Source: Marinobacter sp. SS5-14b (GTDB lineage Bacteria > Pseudomonadota > Gammaproteobacteria > Pseudomonadales > Oleiphilaceae). Taken from it: a stretch of DNA of 64,000 nucleotides. Location of the stretch: the NCBI RefSeq assembly GCF_030541005.1, contig NZ_JASSVM010000006.1:124001-188000 (forward strand), given 5' to 3'. The notes under the pieces are model-generated. The model ran no database searches, was not told the DNA's origin, and saw nothing but the letters and a program-made list of their open reading frames with translations. Shown in pieces: positions 1 through 7,730 of the stretch (within the stretch, counting starts at the first letter, position 1; every line of letters begins with the position of its first letter). Made by a program: the position numbers and the translations under genes.

Positions 1-143
1 ATGGACAGTGTTGTAGAGCCTTCCGCCTAATCCCGGGCCGGGCTCCGGTGGCAGGCAGGGGTTGCCCACCTGCCTTACCGTCAGCTTAGCCCAGGATCTG
101 CGGTTTGCGAATAACCGGTTGTGCCCGTGTGACCGGGTTCCGG
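1..143. other. window edge, no gene recognised
   Basis: The first 30 bases read as an open frame ending in a stop codon at 28-30 on the + strand. They could be the last codons of a gene that starts outside the window, but nothing identifies it. The rest is GC-rich with short repeated CCGG motifs and no clear terminator or promoter. Confidence 0.3.
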
Positions 144-977
144 TTAGTCCGCTTTGATCATATGTACGTCGCGTTGGGGAAACGGAATAGAAATGCCTTC
201 CGCATCGAACGCCTTTTTCACGCGCTCCTGCATGTCCCAGTAGAAGGGCCACAGATCGCCGGCCTTGGTCCAGGCGCGCACGGTGAGGTCAACGGAGCTT
301 TCGCCCAAAGCGCCAACTACAACCATTGGGGCAGGGTCTTTCAGCGCGCGCTCGTCTTCTTCGATCAGCCGTTTGCAGATGTCTTTGGCCTTATCGATAT
401 CGTCGCTGTAACCGATGCCGAAGGTCATGTCGCAGCGACGGGTTTCGTAAACGCTCATGTTGATCAGGCTGGAGTTAGACAACTGACCGTTAGGGATCAC
501 TACCCGGCGATTATCGAAGGTGTCGACGATGGTATACAGAATGCTGATTTCACGCACGGAGCCGAGGAACCCCTGTGCTTCAATGGCATCACCAACCTTG
601 AAGGGTTTGAAGATCAGGATCAGTACGCCACCGGCGAAGTTGCCAAGGCTGCCTTGCAGTGCCAGACCAACGGCCAAACCGGCGGCACCGATAATCGCAA
701 CGAAGGAGGTGGTGGCAATGCCAACCATGGAGGCGACAGAAATCAGCAGCAGAATCTTGAGGATGGCGCCAAGCAGACCGCACAGAAATTTATTCAGGGT
801 GGGATCTTTTTTGCCGAGCTTGGCATCCAGAACGCCCACAAACCGATTGATCAACCAGAGACCGATGATCAGGGTGATGATGGCGAGAACCACCTTGGGG
901 GCGTAGGCCATGATCAGGGTGATGGCCTGATCTATCCATTCGGACGCTTGCCCGTTGGCGCTGAAAAGCTCTTCCAT
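144..977 (-). CDS. mscS: small-conductance mechanosensitive channel, MscS family
   Basis: Inner-membrane channel of 277 residues that opens under membrane tension to release solutes on hypo-osmotic shock. Three membrane segments lie near residues 15-40, 60-85 and 90-120. The third carries the family's glycine/alanine-rich pore helix (GAAGLAVGLALQGSLGNFAGG), followed by the soluble beta and alpha/beta domain. Length matches E. coli MscS (286). The ATG start has AAGGAG seven bases upstream. It sits alone, head-out from the mnmH gene behind it. The family call is firm; the gating properties cannot be read from sequence. Confidence 0.93.
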   Translation of the reverse strand: MEELFSANGQASEWIDQAITLIMAYAPKVVLAIITLIIGLWLINRFVGVLDAKLGKKDPTLNKFLCGLLGAILKILLLISVASMVGIATTSFVAIIGAAGLAVGLALQGSLGNFAGGVLILIFKPFKVGDAIEAQGFLGSVREISILYTIVDTFDNRRVVIPNGQLSNSSLINMSVYETRRCDMTFGIGYSDDIDKAKDICKRLIEEDERALKDPAPMVVVGALGESSVDLTVRAWTKAGDLWPFYWDMQERVKKAFDAEGISIPFPQRDVHMIKAD

Positions 978-1106
978 TTTGAAACTCCTTGGTCGTTAGT
1001 ATTTTGTCTTGCTTAAGAGTAAATCAGGGCATTCTGAAATTTTTCAGCACCCAGTATAGAACAGGTATTTGAACAATAAGTGTTTCAGGCCGATAAATGT
1101 CCGGAA

Positions 1107-2213
1107 CTAGTGGTTTTTGGAGTGATGTGTGCGGGCGTACTCCGTGATCACATCAGGGCCGCCTCGAACAAGGATCCGGCCTTGTTTCTGGCTGAGCTGG
1201 TAATCGTACATCGGGTCGTAGTAGTCCCTGAGCAGGCCTTCTATCCAGGCGTTATGCCCGTCGGCAGACCCTTTGGTCTGCTGCGCCAGGGCATCCTCCA
1301 TCAAGGTACGCAAATGCAGGTGGCGCTCTCCGCCCAGGCGCTTACGGATTCGGTCGAGTGCGCTGAGCAGGTAATCCCGGTAGTTAAGCCAACCGGCTTC
1401 TTCGCCGTCCCGGGCAATATAGTCGGCCAGCATGCCCTCAACATAATCAGCACGAATGATTGAAATGCGCTCCTCCAGCGGCTGCTCCAGAACCAACAGC
1501 CCAGACTCGCTCATCCGGGCTCGCAGGCGTTCGGGCATGGCGCAGCGGCCGATCAACCGGCTTTCGTCTTCCAGATAGACTGGCCCTCCCACCCGATGGT
1601 GGGCCTTCAGCATGGCCACCGCCAGCCGGTTCTCAAAGTCGATCTGGGAGGGCTGGGGGCTGACCTGGCGACCAAAGCTGGAACCCCGGTGGTTGGCCAG
1701 GCCTTCGAGATCCAGCGGATTGGGCAGATCCATCAGCACCCGGGTTTTGCCGGTGCCGGTGCGCCCGCTGAGAATCCGGAATTCCTCGCGCTCAATGAGC
1801 TGGTCAAGGCTGTCGATGAGGAAGCGGCGCAGGGCTTTATACCCGCCCTTGATCAACGGGAAATCGATGCCGGAGTCTTTGATCCACTGTTGCGTCAGTC
1901 TTGAGCGAAGCCCGCCCCGGAAGCAGAAAAGGTAGCCGTCAGGATGTTTGGCGACGAATCGCGTCCAGGCTTCAATTCTCTGGGCTTTTATGTCCCCCGA
2001 AACCAACTGGTGACCCAGTTCAATGGCTTTGTCCTGACCTTTTTCCTTGTAGCATATGCCGATGCGATGCCGTTCTTCATCGTTCATCAAGGGCGCATTG
2101 ATGCTGCCCGGAAAGCTGCCCTTGGCAAACTCCACGGGCGCCCGCACATCCATCAGCGGCACCTCGTTCAGGAACAGATTCAGGTAGTCATCGGTATCGG
2201 GTCTGCTAGCCAT
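1107..2213 (-). CDS. mnmH: tRNA 2-selenouridine synthase (rhodanese plus P-loop)
   Basis: Converts 2-thiouridine at the wobble position of tRNAs for Lys, Glu and Gln to geranylated or seleno forms using selenophosphate. The 368-residue protein has an N-terminal rhodanese domain with the active-site Cys in CFRGGLRS (about residue 97) and a P-loop nucleotide-binding site (SGRTGTGKT, about residue 150). Length equals the family norm. The ATG start has GAGGA close upstream. No selenophosphate synthase gene (selD) is in the window, so selenium supply cannot be judged here. Confidence 0.93.
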   Translation of the reverse strand: MASRPDTDDYLNLFLNEVPLMDVRAPVEFAKGSFPGSINAPLMNDEERHRIGICYKEKGQDKAIELGHQLVSGDIKAQRIEAWTRFVAKHPDGYLFCFRGGLRSRLTQQWIKDSGIDFPLIKGGYKALRRFLIDSLDQLIEREEFRILSGRTGTGKTRVLMDLPNPLDLEGLANHRGSSFGRQVSPQPSQIDFENRLAVAMLKAHHRVGGPVYLEDESRLIGRCAMPERLRARMSESGLLVLEQPLEERISIIRADYVEGMLADYIARDGEEAGWLNYRDYLLSALDRIRKRLGGERHLHLRTLMEDALAQQTKGSADGHNAWIEGLLRDYYDPMYDYQLSQKQGRILVRGGPDVITEYARTHHSKNH

Positions 2214-2326
2214 GTCCTCGGATCACTGTTGTTCTGGGTGAGGCGGCAGTATACCGGACTGTCAATATCCGGGCATCCCGGGTGAGGGTACAATGGCGGC
2301 CTCGTACCATGTTGACAGGATCGCTC

Positions 2327-3007
2327 ATGACGCCGGAACACCTCAACCAGCACCTTCGCAAAACACTCAGCCGCGGCCGTGTGGCCAGGTCGGCGCCGGC
2401 CGGATGCCCAGACTTGCCACTGTACCTCTTTGATCCGTCGGTGCTGGAAGGGCCGCTTAGCCATGATGAGGCTCAGGCTGTTGTGGCTGAGCCGGCCTAT
2501 TGGTCGTTCTGTTGGGCCAGCGGGCAGGTGTTGGCCCGGTGGGTTCTGGGCCATCCGGAATCGGTGGCCGGTAAAACGGTGCTCGACTTTGGTTCCGGCT
2601 CCGGTGTCGTGGCGGTTGCTTCGGCCCTGGCGGGCGCGGCCCGTTCAATTGCCTGTGATATTGATCCGGCTGCCCTGGATGCGGCCGCCGCCAACGCCGG
2701 GCTCAACGGTGTTGAAGTAGAGCTTTGTGACGACTGGGCCAGGCGCCCGGATAACCTTGACCTGATCACCGCTGCTGACGTGCTTTATGACCCCGAAAAC
2801 AGGCCACTGCTGGACGCATTTCGATGCGCTGGCAAGCGAGTGCTGCTGGCCGATTCCCGGGTAAAAGACCTGGGCGACAACGCCTATGAGCTGCTGGCAA
2901 CGATGGAGGCCAGAACCTGGCCGGACCTGAACGAGTTTGAGGAGTTCAATAAGGTGCGCATCTATATGGCGCGGGGAAAGCAGGGTCATTCTGCCTATAA
3001 AAAATAA
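2327..3007 (+). CDS. class I SAM-dependent protein methyltransferase (lysine-methyltransferase-like)
   Basis: 226 residues with a Rossmann SAM-binding motif I (VLDFGSGSG, near residue 85), an acidic second strand (ACDID) and a D-V-L-Y-D motif near residue 150. This combination is typical of the PrmA/METTL20-like group that modifies lysines, for example in electron-transfer flavoprotein beta. The ATG at 2327 is chosen because AGGA lies ten bases before it; an upstream GTG at 2282 in the same frame has no ribosome site. The gene converges with the small RNA on the other strand and probably shares its terminator hairpin. The exact substrate is not visible. Confidence 0.8.
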   Translation: MTPEHLNQHLRKTLSRGRVARSAPAGCPDLPLYLFDPSVLEGPLSHDEAQAVVAEPAYWSFCWASGQVLARWVLGHPESVAGKTVLDFGSGSGVVAVASALAGAARSIACDIDPAALDAAAANAGLNGVEVELCDDWARRPDNLDLITAADVLYDPENRPLLDAFRCAGKRVLLADSRVKDLGDNAYELLATMEARTWPDLNEFEEFNKVRIYMARGKQGHSAYKK

Positions 3008-3032
3008 AGGGCGACTCGAAAGCCGCCCTTCA
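3001..3032 (-). terminator. rho-independent terminator of the CsrB/RsmZ-type RNA
   Basis: On the minus strand a 9-bp stem (AAGGGCGGC paired with GTCGCCCTT, one G-U pair, loop TTTCGA) is followed by TTATTTTTT. It ends the small RNA and lies just past the stop codon of the convergent methyltransferase, so it may also act on that transcript. Confidence 0.8.
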
Positions 3033-3264
3033 CAGGTACTGAACCGCCATCCTGGTAGTTCATAGTCGGTACAGGTTGGCGCCTCCGTGCGCTTTGGGCA
3101 ACAGCCTTGTTGCCAGATCCTTGAGCCTTTCCCTGGTGCCAGCCTCCGAGCCGGCTATCCAATTCGGTATCCCTTAAGCGAGGCGTCCCTGTGTCCTTGC
3201 CTCTCCCCACTGTCCTTGCGGGGGTGCATCCTATGCGTCGTCCTTTTCCCTGCCATCCCTGACG
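3003..3264 (-). ncRNA. CsrB/RsmZ-type CsrA-sequestering small RNA
   Basis: The minus strand of this otherwise gene-free stretch carries about 15 GGA motifs in roughly 260 nt. Many are in AGGA/AAGGA context and several in hairpin loops, for example between CCCC and GGGG (3203-3222) and between GAGGC and GCCTC (3180-3203). It ends in a strong terminator at 3001-3032. A TATAGT -10 lies at 3276-3271, giving a start near 3264, and a GacA-box-like palindrome lies at 3434-3451. RNAs of this type titrate the translational repressor CsrA/RsmA. At this length it lies between RsmZ/RsmY (about 120 nt) and CsrB (about 370 nt). Overlapping open frames have no ribosome sites and are rejected as genes. Confidence 0.85.
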
Positions 3265-3270
3265 TTGATC

Positions 3271-3303
3271 ACTATACCAATGCCACCTTTACAAGCGTGT
3301 GAA
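3271..3303 (-). promoter_or_regulatory. promoter of the CsrB/RsmZ-type RNA
   Basis: The -10 hexamer TATAGT (3276-3271) has no good -35 at 17 bp, as expected for an activator-dependent promoter. An imperfect inverted repeat TTTACA-AGCG-TGTGAA lies at 3288-3303, over the -35 region. A related repeat CTTACA-AGCC-TGTAGG occurs at 3424-3439. Confidence 0.55.
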
Positions 3304-3433
3304 CTGTGCACGAAAAGTTGAACGGCCTGCTTTCTCCTCAAGAGTAATCCCTTAAAAAACAGTAATATGTTGCTAGTCGTTGGGTGAATGCCTCTGGCTG
3401 CGCACGTAATCTGGCTACAAGATCTTACAAGCC

Positions 3434-3451
3434 TGTAGGAGATATCTCACA
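3434..3451. promoter_or_regulatory. GacA-box-like upstream activating site
   Basis: TGTAGGAGATATCTCACA matches the Pseudomonas GacA-box consensus TGTAAG-NNATNN-CTTACA at 10 of the 12 outer positions and has the central AT. Its centre is about 178 bp upstream of the inferred start of the GGA-rich RNA, the distance usual for rsmY/rsmZ upstream sites. It overlaps the last codons of the vanZ-like gene. Confidence 0.65.
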
Positions 3452-3851
3452 AGGAGCCGGGCGTATCTCCTACCTGGATTTGTCCAGCCTGGCGAATGCC
3501 TGGCCAGGGCAGCATGCCAATGGCAATGCCAAGGGCGTCTGCCAGCACATCGACAAGCGAAAAATCCCGGTATGGAAGGGTCGATTGCACTAACTCAAGA
3601 GTAAAACCGAACGCCAGCAAAGCCGGTGCGAACCAGAGTGCGCTCAGTCGCGGCCAGGCCAGGCGGGTAACGATGGTCAACTCTATAAACGCGATCAGGT
3701 GGTTGATCTTGTCATTGGCAGAGGCGGGAATCGGGTAGCTGCTGTTGGTGGTGGCCAGATACAGAATGGCTGCGACAGACAGGAATAATGCGGCCTGCCA
3801 GAGTCGACGCATGCGCAAAATGGTATAAAAAGTGTGCCGGAGGCGGAGCAT
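3447..3851 (-). CDS. VanZ-family membrane protein
   Basis: A small integral membrane protein of about 134 residues with four hydrophobic segments and the VanZ signature region: an NDKINHLIAF-type segment, then ELVQSTLPYRDFSLVDVLADALG near the C-terminus. VanZ-like proteins have no settled function outside teicoplanin resistance. The start is uncertain: ATG at 3851 gives the usual length and ATG at 3812 is an alternative; neither has a good ribosome site. Its 3' end overlaps the GacA-box-like site. Confidence 0.75.
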   Translation of the reverse strand: MLRLRHTFYTILRMRRLWQAALFLSVAAILYLATTNSSYPIPASANDKINHLIAFIELTIVTRLAWPRLSALWFAPALLAFGFTLELVQSTLPYRDFSLVDVLADALGIAIGMLPWPGIRQAGQIQVGDTPGSL

Positions 3852-3946
3852 AGAGGAATCCGAAAGTCGTTGCAGGCTGTGGGAATGAGCCTGACATGAT
3901 ATGCTTTGCGCCCCGTTATTGTCATGGCAGCGGAGGGCCACCAGCA

Positions 3947-4696
3947 ATGCTCAAAGGCAATTTTTTTCGAGGACTGGGCTACCTGGGGGAGGGGTTCAGG
4001 CTGATTCGCCAGCCCGGACTTCGGCTGTTCGTGATCATTCCTCTTGTGATCAATATTTTTCTGTTTGGCCTGCTGTTCTATTTCCTCGGCGAGCTGTTTT
4101 CCCTGTTGATAGCCGGTGCCATGGCCTGGCTGCCCGACTGGGCCTGGTTGCAGGCGCTGGACTGGCTGTTCTGGATTCTTTACGGCGTTGTGATCCTGCT
4201 GATGCTGGCCTACGGCTTTGTCATCATTGCCAACCTGATCGGTTCGCCGTTTTATGGCTATCTCGCGGACCTGACCGAAAAACACCTGACCGGCCAGGAA
4301 GTGAGTACCGATGGCAGCTGGGCGGCTATTATCAAGGACATTCCCCGCGCGCTCTGGCGGGAGGTGCAGAAAATTGCCTATTACCTGCCCCGGGCTTTGG
4401 GTCTGTTCATCATTGGCCTGATTCCGGTAGTCAATCTGGTGGCCGCGGTACTCTGGTTTCTGTTCAACAGCTGGATGATGGCACTGCAGTATGTGGACTA
4501 TCCGGCAGACAACCATAAGGTCAGCTTCCCGAGACTGCGCCGGGATCTGGCGGCCAGCCGGTTGTCGGCGCTCGGCTTTGGCCTGCCGGTAGCCCTGGCC
4601 GCCATGGTACCGATACTGAACCTGATTGTGGTGCCGGCGGCAGTGTGCGGAGCTACCGCTTTCTGGGTTCGCGAAAACGATTCAACACGTCAGTAA
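3947..4696 (+). CDS. cysZ: CysZ/EI24-family membrane protein, putative sulfate permease
   Basis: 249 residues, close to E. coli CysZ (253). Hydrophobic segments lie near residues 15-45, 55-95, 140-180 and 200-235. The family-type segment GSPFYGYLADLTEK lies near residue 100. CysZ brings sulfate across the inner membrane for cysteine synthesis. The ATG at 3947 is preceded by GGAGG with 10 bases spacing. No other cys genes are adjacent; rapA follows 18 bases downstream and may be co-transcribed. The family is clear; sulfate specificity is inferred from homology. Confidence 0.82.
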   Translation: MLKGNFFRGLGYLGEGFRLIRQPGLRLFVIIPLVINIFLFGLLFYFLGELFSLLIAGAMAWLPDWAWLQALDWLFWILYGVVILLMLAYGFVIIANLIGSPFYGYLADLTEKHLTGQEVSTDGSWAAIIKDIPRALWREVQKIAYYLPRALGLFIIGLIPVVNLVAAVLWFLFNSWMMALQYVDYPADNHKVSFPRLRRDLAASRLSALGFGLPVALAAMVPILNLIVVPAAVCGATAFWVRENDSTRQ

Positions 4697-4714
4697 TTTG
4701 TCAGCGGAGGTTTC

Positions 4715-7576
4715 TTGGAAACATCGGAATTTGTCATTGGTCAGCGTTGGGTCAGCCACAGTGATACGGCACTGGGGTTGGGGATTGTGACCGACGTATC
4801 GGGGCGCAGAGTTACGCTGGGCTTTCCCTCGGCCGATGAGGAGCGCACCTACGCCATCGATAATGCGCCCCTGTCGCGGATTGTGTATCAGCAGGGCGAG
4901 GAAATCGAAACCTTTGATGGCGCGAAGTACCTTGTGCGTGCCGTTGAGGAGGCCCACGGCGTTCTGGTGTACCACGGTGATGATGGTGAAAACATTCACC
5001 CGATCTCCGAAGTCAAGCTGGCCGGCTCTGTGAATTTTTCGGCGCCTCATCAGCGCCTGTTTGCGGGGCAGTTTGACCGTAACGGTGCGTTCCGCTTGCG
5101 GGTGTCGACCCTGGAGCATCAGGACCGCCTGCGGGCGTCTCCTGCTCAGGGCCTGATTGGTGCCCGTACCCAACACTTGCCGCACCAGTTGTACATTGCC
5201 CACGAAGTCGCCCGCCGTCATGCGCCCCGGGTGCTGTTGGCCGACGAAGTCGGCCTGGGTAAAACCATTGAGGCCGGCTTGATTCTGCATTACCAGCTGC
5301 ACACCGGCCGCGCCCGCCGTGCCCTGATTGTGGTGCCGGATTCGCTGATTCATCAATGGCTGGTGGAAATGCTGCGCCGATTCAATCTGCGCTTCTCCAT
5401 CGTCGACCAGAGTCGCTACGACGACCTCAAGGCCCAGGAAAGCGATGTCGACGCCCTGATGAGCCATATCTTCGGTGATGAGGACAGCGTCAACCCGTTC
5501 GAAGCCGATCAGCTGGTGTTGTGCAGCCTCGATTTTCTGGTGCGCAGTCAGAAGGCGCGGGATCATGCGTTGGCTGCCGGCTGGGACCTGATGGTGGTTG
5601 ACGAAGCGCACCATCTGGCCTGGTCGCCGGAACAGGCGAGTCCGGAATACGAAGTGGTTGAAAGTCTGTCTGCTGCCAGCAAAGGTTTGCTGCTGTTGAC
5701 CGCCACGCCAGAACAGGTCGGCGTGGCCAGTCACTTTGCCCGTCTGCGCCTGCTCGACCCGGCCCGGTTTCACGATCTGGAGGCGTTCCGGCAGGAAGAA
5801 CAGCAGTACGAGGCCATCAATAAAGTGGTGCGTCGGTTGCTTGAAACACCGGACAGCATTAGCCCGGACGACCATGCGGCACTTGCCAGCTGGCTCGGCG
5901 AAGAACTGGATGAGCTGCTGGCAGAAGACAACGCCCATCAGGCAGTGATCGATGCGCTGCTCGACCGCCATGGCACCGGCCGTGTGTTGTTCCGCAATAC
6001 CCGGGCCGCCATTCAGGGTTTTCCCGAGCGGCAGCCGTTACCGGAGCCGTTGGCCTGCCCCGCGCTTTATGACGAGTTTCGCCACGGTGAAGCCGGCCTG
6101 GCGCCGGAGCAGTCGGTACCAGAAGAGCAGTGGCTGGCGGAAGATCCCCGGGTGGCCTGGTTGGAGAAGAAGCTGGCCAGCCTGCGCCCGGCGAAAGCAG
6201 TGGTGATCTGTGCCCGTGCCGATACAGCCATGGCCCTTGAACATTACCTGCAGTTGCGGGCGGGCATCCGTAGCGCGGCCTTTCACGAGCACCTGAGCCT
6301 GATCGAGCGGGACCGTGCCGCGGCTTATTTTGCGGACAGCGAGCAGGGTGCCCAGGCCCTGATCTGCTCGGAAATCGGCAGCGAAGGCCGTAACTTCCAG
6401 TTTGCCCATCATCTGGTGCTGTTTGATCTACCCGCTAATGCTGACTTGCTGGAACAGCGCATCGGCCGGCTTGACCGAATCGGCCAGAATCAAGCCATCC
6501 GCATTCACATTCCTTATCTGCAGGGCACCAGCCAGGAAGTCCAGTACCGCTGGTTCCAGGAAGGCCTGAATGCTTTTGCGGAAAGCTGCGCCGTCGGCGT
6601 GGCCGTCCATGAACAGGTGAGCGACGACTGGCAAAAGGCGCTTGATGGCGACGACACACTGCTGGAGCCTTTGCTGGCGGCCAGTGCCGCGGAAACCAAA
6701 CGCCTGAAAACCCTGCTGCATAATGGCAGGGATGCGTTGATCGAGCTGAATTCCTGCCGCCGGGACGAGGCGAACGCCCTGATCGGAGAGATCGAGCAGG
6801 AAGAAGGCTCGGCGCAGGTCCGGGATTACATGGTGCAGGCTTTCGACATTCTGGGTGTCGACATCGAAGATCACAGCGAGCATGCCGATATCCTCAAGCC
6901 AGGCGAGCAGTACCAGGCTGGTCATGTGGCTGAATTGCCGGAAGACGGCCTGACCGTGACCTGGGAACGGGAGCAGGCCCTGCAACGGGAAGACATGGCC
7001 TTCATGAGCTGGGAGCACCCGATGGTGACCGGTGTGATGGATTCGGTCACCAGCTCCGGGCTGGGTAAGGCGGCGTTGGCCAGCCTGTCGGTGAAGGCCC
7101 TGCCGGCCGGCACCCTGTTGCTCGAAGCGGTGTTCGCGGTGCATTGCCCGGCGCCGGAAACGCTGCAACTGACCCGCTACCTGCCGGTATCACCCCTGCG
7201 GCTGGTCGTGGATGTGAACGGTCGAAACCTGTCCAAGGCGCTGCCTCATGATCGCTTGAACGAGTTGTGTTCCAACATCCGCCGGCGCACGGCCCAGGCC
7301 ATCGTGCCGAAGATCCGGGCCGAGGTGGAAACTATGGTCGATCATGTTGAGCGGCTCGCAGAGCCCAGCCTCGCACCCTTGAAAGCGCAAGCGCTGGAGC
7401 AGGTTGAAGCCGGGTTCGAACCCGAAATTCGCCGGCTTGAGGCTTTGCAAAAAGTGAACCCTGCCATTCGCGATGAAGAAATCGATTTTCTGCGCCACCA
7501 GCTGGATGCTGCCCGGGAGGCGGTTCGTCATGCCAGCCTGGCGCTTGAGGGTATTCGGGTGATCGTGACGTCCTGA
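4715..7576 (+). CDS. rapA: RNA polymerase-associated ATPase RapA
   Basis: A 953-residue SWI2/SNF2-type ATPase that recycles RNA polymerase stalled after transcription. It has N-terminal Tudor-like domains (1-110), a Walker A site DEVGLGKTIEAG (about 180), a DEAH-type box VDEAHH (about 300), motif III LLTATPEQ, a C-terminal helicase domain with QRIGRLDRIGQ (about 585), and the RapA-specific C-terminal part. It starts at TTG (4715) with GCGGAGG five bases before it; no nearby ATG is better placed. Length is close to E. coli RapA (968). Confidence 0.95.
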   Translation: METSEFVIGQRWVSHSDTALGLGIVTDVSGRRVTLGFPSADEERTYAIDNAPLSRIVYQQGEEIETFDGAKYLVRAVEEAHGVLVYHGDDGENIHPISEVKLAGSVNFSAPHQRLFAGQFDRNGAFRLRVSTLEHQDRLRASPAQGLIGARTQHLPHQLYIAHEVARRHAPRVLLADEVGLGKTIEAGLILHYQLHTGRARRALIVVPDSLIHQWLVEMLRRFNLRFSIVDQSRYDDLKAQESDVDALMSHIFGDEDSVNPFEADQLVLCSLDFLVRSQKARDHALAAGWDLMVVDEAHHLAWSPEQASPEYEVVESLSAASKGLLLLTATPEQVGVASHFARLRLLDPARFHDLEAFRQEEQQYEAINKVVRRLLETPDSISPDDHAALASWLGEELDELLAEDNAHQAVIDALLDRHGTGRVLFRNTRAAIQGFPERQPLPEPLACPALYDEFRHGEAGLAPEQSVPEEQWLAEDPRVAWLEKKLASLRPAKAVVICARADTAMALEHYLQLRAGIRSAAFHEHLSLIERDRAAAYFADSEQGAQALICSEIGSEGRNFQFAHHLVLFDLPANADLLEQRIGRLDRIGQNQAIRIHIPYLQGTSQEVQYRWFQEGLNAFAESCAVGVAVHEQVSDDWQKALDGDDTLLEPLLAASAAETKRLKTLLHNGRDALIELNSCRRDEANALIGEIEQEEGSAQVRDYMVQAFDILGVDIEDHSEHADILKPGEQYQAGHVAELPEDGLTVTWEREQALQREDMAFMSWEHPMVTGVMDSVTSSGLGKAALASLSVKALPAGTLLLEAVFAVHCPAPETLQLTRYLPVSPLRLVVDVNGRNLSKALPHDRLNELCSNIRRRTAQAIVPKIRAEVETMVDHVERLAEPSLAPLKAQALEQVEAGFEPEIRRLEALQKVNPAIRDEEIDFLRHQLDAAREAVRHASLALEGIRVIVTS

Positions 7577-7730
7577 CTAACGCCCGTGATGGCGCCAGGG
7601 GGGCAACAAGCGAGGCGTTATCTGGTGCGCAAGCATCTGTTAGGGTAAGTTTAACGTAACGAATTGTTAGTGAAATGCCTTTGGTCATGCACCAAAGACT
7701 CTAATCCATGGAAGACAGAGAGAACTTGCG

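Noticed and set aside
2995-3210. A small minus-strand open frame
   Set aside because: It lies inside the GGA-rich RNA; there is no start signal and no conserved protein pattern.
4682-5971. A long antisense open frame across rapA
   Set aside because: It is the complement of a well-supported gene and has no start signal or recognisable domain; long antisense frames are expected in GC-rich coding DNA.
7577-7730. A fatty-acid regulator (PsrA/FadR) site before fadE
   Set aside because: No convincing GAAAC-N4-GTTTC or FadR-type palindrome was found in the 154-bp gap.
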